In this document: in pieces, positions 56,547 through 64,000 of the stretch
Numbering within the stretch: position 1 is the stretch's first letter
Layout: every line of letters starts with the position of its first letter
Source: Lolium rigidum
Lineage: Eukaryota > Streptophyta > Magnoliopsida > Poales > Poaceae
Direction: 5' to 3'
Assembly: GCF_022539505.1 (NCBI RefSeq)
Contig: NC_061512.1
Coordinates: 147,729,962 to 147,793,961 of the forward strand
Length of the DNA: 64,000 bases
The notes under the pieces: generated by a model
What the model saw: only the letters and a program-made list of their open reading frames with translations
Database searches by the model: none
Told to the model about the DNA's origin: nothing
Made by a program: the position numbers and the translations under genes

Positions 56547-58040
56547 CGTCATTAAGTTATTTGCTATAAGCTTTCGATACATAGTTACCTAGTCCTTATG
56601 ACCATGAGATCATGTAAATCACTTATACCGGAAAGGTACTTTGATTACATCAAACACCACTGCGTAAATGGGTGGTTATAAAGGTGGGATTAAGTATCCG
56701 GAAAGTATGAGTTGAGGCATATGGATCAACAGTGGGATTTGTCCATCCCGATGACGGATAGATATACTCTGGGCCCTCTCGGTGGAATGTCGTCCAATAT
56801 CTTGCAAGCATATGAATAAGTTCATAAGAGACCACATACCACGGTACGAGTAAAGAGTACTTGTCATGAGACGAGGTTGAACAAGGTATAGAGTGATACC
56901 GATGATCAAACATCGGACAAGTAAAATATCGCGTGACAAAGGGAATTGGTATCGTATGTGAATGGTTCATTCGATCACTAAAGTCATCGTTGAATATGTG
57001 GGAGCCATTATGGATCTCCAGATCCCGCTATTGGTTATTGGTCGGAGTGATTACTCAACCATGTCCGCATAGTTCACGAACCGTAGGGTGACACACTTAA
57101 AGTTGGATGTTGAAATGGTAGAACTTGAATATGGAATGGAGTTCGAATATTTGTTCGAAGTCCCGGATGAGATCCCGGACATCACGAGGAGTTCCCGAAT
57201 GGTCCGGAGAATAAGATTCATATATAGGAAGTCATTTTATAAGATTTAAAATGATCCGGAAGGTTCTATGGAAGGTTCTAGAAGGTTCTAGAAAAGTCCG
57301 GAAGAAACCACTAAGGAAGGCGGAGTCCCGGAGGGACTCCACCTCCCATGGCCGGCCAACCCTAAGGGGAAGGAGTCCCAAGTGGACTCCCCAAAGGGGG
57401 CCGGCCACCCCCACATGGAAGGGGGAATCCCACCCCAAGTGGGATTCCCACCTTGGGTAGGTTTCCCTATCACATGGAAGGTTTTTGGTTCGGGTCTTAT
57501 TCGGAGACTTGTAGTCCAACACTTGGGGCTTCCACCTATATAATGAGGGGCCAAGGGGAGGGGGCCGGCCACCCCAAGACCACAAGGTGGCCGCACCCCT
57601 TAGTGGCCGGCGCCCCCCTCTCCCAAACCCTAGCGGCCTCTCTCCTCCACCACATCCCGCACGCTTAGCGAAGCTCTGCCGGGTTTCTCCACCGCCACCG
57701 ACACCACGCCGTCGTGCTGTCGGATTCAAGAGGAGCTACTACTTCCGCTGCCCGTTGGAACGGGGAGGTGGACGTCGTCTTCATCAACAACCGAACGTGT
57801 GACCGAGTACGGAGGTGCTGCCCGTTCGTGGCACCGTGATCAAGATCTTCTACGCGCTTTTGCAAGCGGCAAGTGAACGTCTACCGCAGCAACAAGAGCC
57901 TCATCTTGTAGGCTTTGGAATCTCTTCAAGGGTGAGACTCGATAATCCCCTCGTTTCTACCGTCTTCTAGATTGCATCTTGGCTTGGATTCCGTGTTCGC
58001 GGTAGGAAATTTTTTGTTTTCTATGCAACGAATCCCTACA
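56547..58040 (+). mobile_element. Angela 3' LTR (first ~280 bp in gap)
   Basis: It matches 13602-14835 plus 32629-32892 of the 5' LTR and ends CGAATCCCTACA. No PBS follows; instead TGTCG, the target duplication, and unrelated DNA come next. This identifies it as the 3' LTR of the insertion starting at 13322. It includes an intact TATATAA at 57537-57543. Confidence 0.93.
57537..57543 (+). promoter_or_regulatory. Angela 3' LTR TATA box
   Basis: TATATAA in the same context as at 14596. As a 3' LTR promoter it would drive transcription outward into the right flank, if active. Confidence 0.65.
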
Positions 58041-58045
58041 TGTCG

Positions 58046-58551
58046 TGCATCACATTCTTGTATATTCACTTACTATTTGTGTTCTCTGCCATTTGTAGTT
58101 GGTGTTAACTCGCCAAGTGTTTTTTTTCATATTCTTATTGTTTTATGTACCCAAAATATATTGTATACCTCTTATCTTAAGTGCCAGTATCTTATGTGAT
58201 AGATATTTATAAATAGAAAATATCAGTTAAAAATAAATCATGAATGAGCTAAACTGGGTATATCGTGTAGATGAATGAGCACCACGTAGTATAGAGCAAA
58301 GAACAATTTTTTTGTTGACATCAGCTAATGGAATTAGTGTGCACGCATGAAGGTAAAGTTTTTTCCTTTTCTGTTGACCAGATGTGCAAGAACCGGACTA
58401 CCTACATGGCTTCAATCGTTTCTATTTGGTGTTTCCTTTTTGTGACGTGCGCAATATGGACTGCTTCCAGGTTGGCCCACTTCTGTTTACATTAGGACTT
58501 CATTTACTCGGGTTTGTCACGCCCTGCCTCGTGTCAAACGGCGTTACATAG
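58046..58551. other. Spacer between Angela and the Helitron
   Basis: No features recognised in about 500 bp of mixed-composition DNA. Confidence 0.5.
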
Positions 58552-59121
58552 TCTTTACTATTAAATGGGAGTTGGTCGTTTGACACTCAACGCATTTGAT
58601 GGTCGTCATTCGGAGCATCCTGTCTGTACAATATAATCTCACGGTCTCGGTTTCGTCGGATGCGATTGATATCAAACTAGCATTTATAGGGCATCAATCA
58701 CGCTCACATACTATGGTATAAGAAGATATTTTCCTATCATTTCTTTCGATCAGGATGTTGTTAATTTGTTATTTAAGGAAGCAATCCCACATTTCCTTTT
58801 ATCTCCGATTGGATACGATCTATGCCATGAAATCTATCTTTACTATTAAATGGGAGTTGGTCGTTTGACACTCAACGCATTTGATGGTCGTCATTCGGAG
58901 CATCATGTCCGTACAATATAATCTCACGGTCTCGATTTCGTCGGATGCGATTGATATCAAACTAGCATTTATAGGGCATCAATCACGCTCACATACTATG
59001 GTATAAGAAGATATTTTCCTATCATTTCTTTCGATCAGGATGTTGTTAATTTGTTATTTAAGGAAGCAATCCCACATTTCCTTTTATCTCCGATTGGATA
59101 CGATCTATGCCATGAAATCTA
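58552..59121. repeat. Tandem duplication of the Helitron 5' end (2 x 285 bp)
   Basis: 58552-58836 and 58837-59121 have identical length and differ at about three positions (for example CATCCTGTCTG against CATCATGTCCG, and CTCGG against CTCGA). Both end GCCATGAAATCTA. Confidence 0.93.
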
Positions 59122-59149
59122 CTGTGTAATCAGGGCCTAGCATTTTTCT

Positions 59150-59585
59150 TTCAGTCTAGCTACCCTGGCAGCGCCCCATCCCATCTCACCTCTCTTGATA
59201 CATCACACAGCCACCCTCTCCCCTCTCAAGCGGCAGCGCCCTTGCCCCATGTCGTTCCCGGGCTGCTCTACCCGTGCAGTGCCGCCGTATAAGATGGCAT
59301 ACATGTTCTTCCGCAGCTCAAGCGTCAGGCTTCAGTGCCGTCGATGCCAGTAACAACAATAGGGGGCGGGATTCTCGTCCTCCCCGGAGACCTTCTGCGG
59401 AGCGTCAGCGCGTTGGTGCATGGTGATTCACGTATCACCACAGGACGCATCAAGTCAAATTCTCGTTCAAACACGGTGGCAAATATCTCTGACTCGACCA
59501 AAGAGGCCACTTGGATGAGACATGAATTTGTCTTCCAGTGGCTCAGTAGGAAGGTCATCTTCTTCCTTGGGATGCCATGGCATGG
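59150..59585 (+). other. Possible captured gene fragment (exon-like) in the Helitron
   Basis: A moderately GC-rich block bounded on the right by a good splice donor (CATG then GTACGT at 59586), after which composition turns AT-rich. The forward frame from 59335 and a reverse frame over 59325-59558 are both open, and neither resembles a family I know. Grass Helitrons commonly capture gene pieces, so cargo is a reasonable reading. No function is assigned. Confidence 0.4.
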
Positions 59586-59889
59586 TACGTTTTTTTTGGT
59601 TATCTGATTATATGTATGCTGTGCTTGGACAAAATTTCATCTTCAGATGTGTAATTGCTCTATTATCCTCAGCGGTAACCACTACAACCTGGAGAGTAGA
59701 GTTTTGATCCAATCTTGCTCAGCACTACAACTTGACGATGTGTCAGAATGACGAATGAATTGCTAAATCTGCATCTCTCTTTTGATCTAATCTTGTCTAT
59801 GGATTTTTTACTGGTATGGCCGTTTTGCGTGTCAGCACCTCGATCTATTGTCATGCTTTAAATCGGATATATATACATAACTCCATTGA

Positions 59890-61150
59890 TAGGATATGGG
59901 CGTCATAGATCAAGAAGAAAATGCACAGAAAGACAGAGAGCTTCAGCCATTCGGTGACGAAGGAAGACTGTTTCGTCCTGCCCGCTCCCGCGAGCGGCAG
60001 GGCGGAACCCTAGCCTCCCCCCCCCCCCCCGCAACCCCCTCCTCCTTCCCTCCCTCGCCGTCGCCGGAGGGCATAGCCGGGCAAAGCCCAGGGGGTGGCG
60101 GCGGGGCCTCCACTCCCTCTCGCCTGGCGGTGGAGACGCAGGCCGGCGCGGTCGGCGGGGGTGGCGTCTCTGAGCAGGAGGCGACGGCGCCCGATTGGCG
60201 CGAGGACTGCGCGGCTCCGGCAGGGTGGCGGCGCGGCTGGCTCCTTGCTGGTGCGTCCCGACGCTGGTGCTTTCGTGGCCATGGGTGGCGGCAGTGGGCC
60301 TAGATCTGGGCGGCGGCGCGACCTCTGCATGTCGCCGGTCCGGTGGGCTGCGGCGTCGTCTCGGTGGGCGGCGCCCTGGCCGGTGGTCAAGGGTAGGGGC
60401 CATCGGCTGCGCGTGCGCGCCTCGGGACAGTAGAAGACGCCCCTACTCATCCGCTGCTGGCAAGATAGGGCGGTCTTCTTCGTCTCCGGCAGGTGGCCGA
60501 GCTCCCCGTCGGCGCTCCTGCTGCCCTTGCTGGTGGCGGGCATGGTGCGACGATCTCGACCCTGGACATGGGATGGCGGCGGCGATCCTAGATCTAGGTC
60601 GGTGGGCCTAGGGTTGGGCCGCACCTGGGTGTTCTCGGTAGGGGCCAGGACATCCCGTTTCTCTCTTGGGTTTGCTCCGGCTCGGGAGAGCTTGGGATCC
60701 GTGGCTGGTCGGATGGTGCGGCTATGGCATGGTGATGGCTCGCCGCCGTCGGTGTTTTGATCCCCTCCAGCTACATCGACAACCGTGGGGGCGGTGCATC
60801 TCGGTTCTGCCCATCTGGTTTGGTCTTGCGGGGTACGGCCTACAGGGACGCCAGCGGGCTCGATGGTGTGTCCGCGAAAGCACCGCAAGGCTTAGGCCAC
60901 TGCCGACGACGACGACGTCTTCAGACACCGTTTACCTCCTTGGAGGCGTGGCCATGACACAGATCCCGCTGGCTGATGCTGGTTGCCTCCCTTGGGTACT
61001 GTCTGCTGCCCTGTTGACTCGCGAGTTTACCGAGTTCCTCCTCGGATGCCCTACTCATCGATGCACTGCGTCTTGATGCGACCGGCTTCACATAGACAGT
61101 GTGCTCCCGGTTTGTGCGACCACTCTCGAGCCTAGGGTGGCTGTTGGAGC
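59890..61150. other. GC-rich gene-like cargo of unknown origin in the Helitron
   Basis: The block starts with an AT-neutral part (ATGGGCGTCATAGATCAAG) and turns very GC-rich after GCGGAACCCTAGCC, with a 14-C run near 60020. Many overlapping frames are open on both strands, the effect of GC content. None shows a domain. It resembles 5' UTR/first-exon DNA of a gene or a LINE 5' region. A 17-bp word GAGCCTAGGGTGGCTGT is directly repeated at about 61128 and 61147. Confidence 0.4.
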
Positions 61151-61212
61151 CTAGGGTGGCTGTAAATTTTATTTGTCTTATATGTTTCTTTGGGTGTCGA
61201 TTGCCACCTCTA

Positions 61213-61402
61213 CCTCCATATCATTTTATTTGTCTTATACGAGGTTTCCCTAGATCGCAAATTTGACCAACTTAATACGTTGTGAAACTTCAGATGTTAT
61301 AATTTCTGATGATATAATTTTTGTGTTATACACTTCATATTACTTTGGTCAAATTGACAATCTGGCAATTCGCGTAGAACCTATAAACCAGTATGGAGGG
61401 AG
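61213..61402. mobile_element. Stowaway-like MITE inside the Helitron
   Basis: TA flanks at 61211-61212 and 61403-61404. Left CCTCCATATCATTTTATTTG pairs imperfectly with the complement of CAGTATGGAGGGAG. The internal 'AAATTTGACCAACTTA' and 'TTTGGTCAAATTGAC' arms are inverted. About 190 bp, non-coding. Confidence 0.7.
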
Positions 61403-62061
61403 TAGCCCTTTCCATGCACTGGATGATCACTGATTGATCAGGTTTATAATCCTTGAAAACTTGAAGTATTGTTTTGCTTATCTATGTGGGACCCAGAATA
61501 GGCATATCCAGTGGTGTATTAGTTGCGGTCTTTCGTTTGTCCAACAAAATTACTTTATTTTGCGGTCGCTCAATATGTATATTCTAAAGGTTTGAAATAG
61601 AATTTGTTTGTTTAGTTCAGTAGCTTCGTTTGTTCCATGGAGCTTTTGTCTTTCCTTTCTTTCTCGGCAACTGTACCGTTAAGAGAGTATATGGGAATCT
61701 ACATGAGAATATGAGCAAACTATATATATGTATAATAGAAAGGTCTAGATGTTGTTGAGGTCGCAATTAGCAAGCACAAGTATGCAATTCCACGTGCATT
61801 ATTTTAATGTGCAAAGAAAAAATTGAAATGCGCAAGTCCATATTTGTTGCATCTGAGTCATAATGTGAATGTGTAATTTCAATTGATTTGATTCATGTGT
61901 GAGGTCTAAATTTGTTAGACCGTAGCAACGCACGGGCATTCAACTAGTTTTTATTAAATCTTAACCACACATTATAAATCTAACAAATAAAAATAATTTG
62001 GATGATGTGTGATAACGTGGTGTCTCTATTTTAGACCCTGTATTGTGCTTTTAGTATATAA

Positions 62062-62095
62062 CTAGCACAGTGGCCCTCGCACATGCGAGGGCAAC
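62062..62095 (-). mobile_element. Helitron-like 3' terminus facing left
   Basis: On the minus strand: GCCCTCGCATGTGCGAGGGC, a near-perfect hairpin (62073-62092), then CACTGTG and CTAG (62062-62065) followed by T. The body would extend to the right on the minus strand. No 5' terminus was found up to 64000. Confidence 0.65.
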
Positions 62096-64000
62096 ATCTG
62101 AAACTGCCCGCATATTTCTAGAATTCCATAGCCGTCATAATTAAACATTATGCTACATGCAGAAAAATATCTTTGTAATCTTTAGTTTCTGGGTGAAATT
62201 TTACTTTACCACTTAGGGTAAAAATACCTTATCATTAGCTATACATGAGGTTTAGTACATGGTGATATTATATCTGTTTATGGTATTAAATAATATCGCG
62301 ATCTAGCATGTAGATTTTGTGTGTTGTTACATTAGTGCACGGTCGGTTAAGAATAAGATTAAATTTCATCGATATTAGCTTAGTGTCCTGCTGGGCCGCC
62401 ACTTTCTCATAATATTTATTTTATTAAAGTTTCAATCTAAAGTATATATAATAATAAATATATTTGAGCTGCATTAATATTTCTTATACCTTTTATTCAT
62501 TATTCCACCCATCATAATATTACATGGTGTCCTAAGAGCGTGCAATCAAACTCATATATTTTCTATAACTTCAAGTTCACACTAAGGCATCTAGATTTAC
62601 GTCGTTGCTAAATCATTAGATTTGGCATCAAAAATAGCATCTAATATTTTGTATTTTCCTAGAATATACATATAAAATATATTTCAAGTTGCATCCTGAT
62701 GATTTTGTTCATATCAAAATGTCATGTATATATTTTAGAAATAAGCGATTAAATAATGGAACTGGTATTAGTGCCTCCTATTGTCATCAAAACCATACAA
62801 ATCTAAGAGGTCCCAATAGAACTTACATATAAATTCAAGTATGTTAGTACGATACAGACTATTAATAATATAATAAGTTGTGTTATTTCTTTTATTACAT
62901 AGGACTAACATCTTATAAATGTCATATTTATTAAAAACAGTATATGTCTCTAACTGTTACTTTTAAGGGGTATATGTATGTTTTTCCGAATTTTCATGAA
63001 TTTCCACGGATCACCGACACAATATGAGTTGTCAAGATCAGTTATTTGTATTCTATTCACTCGTAGCTATTACCATACTTTTTGTGCAAAAAATGTACTT
63101 ATTGTTTGGAGATGGAGTTATACTTCCAAAAAATAGTAATATATGGGGCAAAGTAAGTTAATATTCGTGTATTCTCGGTTTGGCTACTCAATAATGTAAA
63201 AATGGCTATAGTTGAGTTACCACTTCTCTCTCGTTTTATGCTCTATTGTAACTTCTATAGGTTGTAGTCCAATGATCAATCTCTTTTCTTAAGATACTCA
63301 TGAGAAAATACGAATAGTGTCAAAATTTACGTTAACTATGATACACAATTATTCGGGATAATTCTAGGTAAGTTTTATATTTTAGTTATTTGTATGAAAT
63401 CTAGGATTTTTTTAAGTTTTCTACTTTGCTCCCTATCTCGTCTTCAATTAATCGTCCATGGATGCTAGAATAAGTTTTTTTAAAAGTTATGATCCAACCA
63501 GCTCTCTTCGATCTTTTTTCCCTGAATTTTCTTTAGCTTCTTTTGTATTCATAAAAATCTAGAGCATTCGATCTCAGTAAGTCTTGAAATTTATCCTTTT
63601 TATTATGTAATCATATCTTGTAACATGTCAAACGACCTATTATACTTAATATTTGCTATTGTGTGCATATAATCATTTTTGTTCCTACTTATTCTGGCTT
63701 GTTGGTTTGTTTGCACACATAACGCATTGGCATCAGCGCACCATTTCTATTTAAATTTTTTCACATCAATATGATATGCATTTCCAGCTGGCCAGCTTCT
63801 GCAAACTTCGGCACAAATAAACGAATATTTTCATGTACTCCCATGTCCGTTAAAGATTATTTTCTTGTCTTAGCATATACATCTCTAGCTAGGTGCTCTG
63901 ATTGTTGGATGGCTGTGTTTTTTATTTATTTAGCTGACCTGTTGAAACCAAATGGTTGTTGTATCAGTAGTCCCATCGCTTAGTATATTTTCCAAATTAA
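62096..64000. other. No gene recognised; AT-rich DNA, probably body of the minus-strand Helitron
   Basis: No frame longer than 70 codons with any resemblance, no RNA gene and no terminal repeat pair. The sequence is uniformly AT-rich to the window end. Confidence 0.5.

Larger units (their letters stand above)
13317..58045 (+). mobile_element. Angela/BARE-type Copia retrotransposon, hugely interrupted, with TSD TGTCG
   Basis: TGTCG at 13317-13321 precedes the 5' LTR and TGTCG at 58041-58045 follows the 3' LTR, so both ends belong to one insertion event. The 5' LTR starts TGTTGGAGATATGCCCAAGA, the hallmark of the Angela/BARE/WIS family. It is followed by the initiator-Met PBS, a gag remnant and protease/integrase remnants. 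The reverse transcriptase and RNase H parts are absent from the sequenced contigs. The interior is filled by nested elements and by a contig that may not belong here (see findings). Confidence 0.85.
58552..61947 (+). mobile_element. Helitron, ~3.4 kb, non-autonomous, with gene-like cargo
   Basis: The 5' terminus TCTTTACTATTAAATGGG fits the grass Helitron 5' pattern. The 3' terminus has the hairpin CCGTAGCAACGCACGG, then GCATTCAA and CTAG at 61944-61947, followed by T. The start occurs twice, because the first 285 bp are tandemly duplicated. The copy starting at 58837 is preceded by A, as expected for insertion between A and T, while the one at 58552 is preceded by G. No Rep/helicase domain is present, so transposition would need a helper. 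The cargo is described separately. Confidence 0.82.

Noticed and set aside
56547..58040. Angela LTR as an independent solo LTR
   Set aside because: The TGTCG after it matches the TGTCG before 13322, so it is better explained as the 3' LTR of that insertion. A chance 5-base match is possible but less likely.
60010..60888. 292-codon minus-strand ORF in the Helitron
   Set aside because: Pro/Arg-rich, overlapping several open frames on the other strand in very GC-rich DNA. No domain or splice structure.

Overview
This is plant nuclear DNA from a Pooideae grass (the wheat, barley, oat and ryegrass group; I cannot fix the genus). The basis is an Angela/BARE-type Copia LTR, Sabrina-like Athila-lineage Gypsy elements, Stowaway MITEs, Helitron termini and PIF/Harbinger elements of the kinds common in these genomes. 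I find no intact host gene, rRNA, tRNA or CRISPR array. The window is a nest of transposable elements. Two 100-N runs (41216-41315 and 56447-56546) divide it into three contigs.

Left arm (1-13321): two tandem ~650-bp units of a satellite-like repeat, the right end of a CACTA transposon, a decayed LINE 3' end, several MITEs in low-copy AT-rich DNA, a 2.5-kb PIF/Harbinger derivative carrying only a broken Myb/SANT-like ORF1, and two opposing Helitron-like 3' termini.

Centre (13322-58040): both boundaries belong to one Angela-type Copia element, because the 5-bp duplication TGTCG flanks its two LTRs. Its 5' LTR is split by a 17.8-kb block of five related ~3.7-kb LTR copies (14836-32623) in inverted and direct order, one of them chimeric. 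Its integrase is cut by an Athila-type Gypsy element (36185 to the first gap) with near-complete gag, protease, reverse transcriptase and RNase H. The second contig (41316-56446) holds the 3' part of a Sabrina-like element (B). B has a complete 8.1-kb non-autonomous Sabrina-like element (C, 43138-51279, TSD GGCTC) inside its LTR. Element B itself sits in a Harbinger transposase pseudogene, followed by a CACTA relic, a LINE-like tail and nested Stowaways. These older layers do not fit inside a younger Angela element, so this contig may be misplaced in the scaffold.

Right arm (58041-64000): a ~3.4-kb Helitron with a duplicated 5' end and gene-like cargo, a second Helitron terminus facing it, and AT-rich DNA with no recognisable gene.

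No cellular pathway can be assembled from the window. The coding remnants all serve transposition: gag, protease, reverse transcriptase, RNase H, integrase, Harbinger ORF1 and Harbinger transposase. Nearly all are broken. No novel biological system was found; the unusual material is structural (LTR recombination products, junction duplications and a probable scaffold error).
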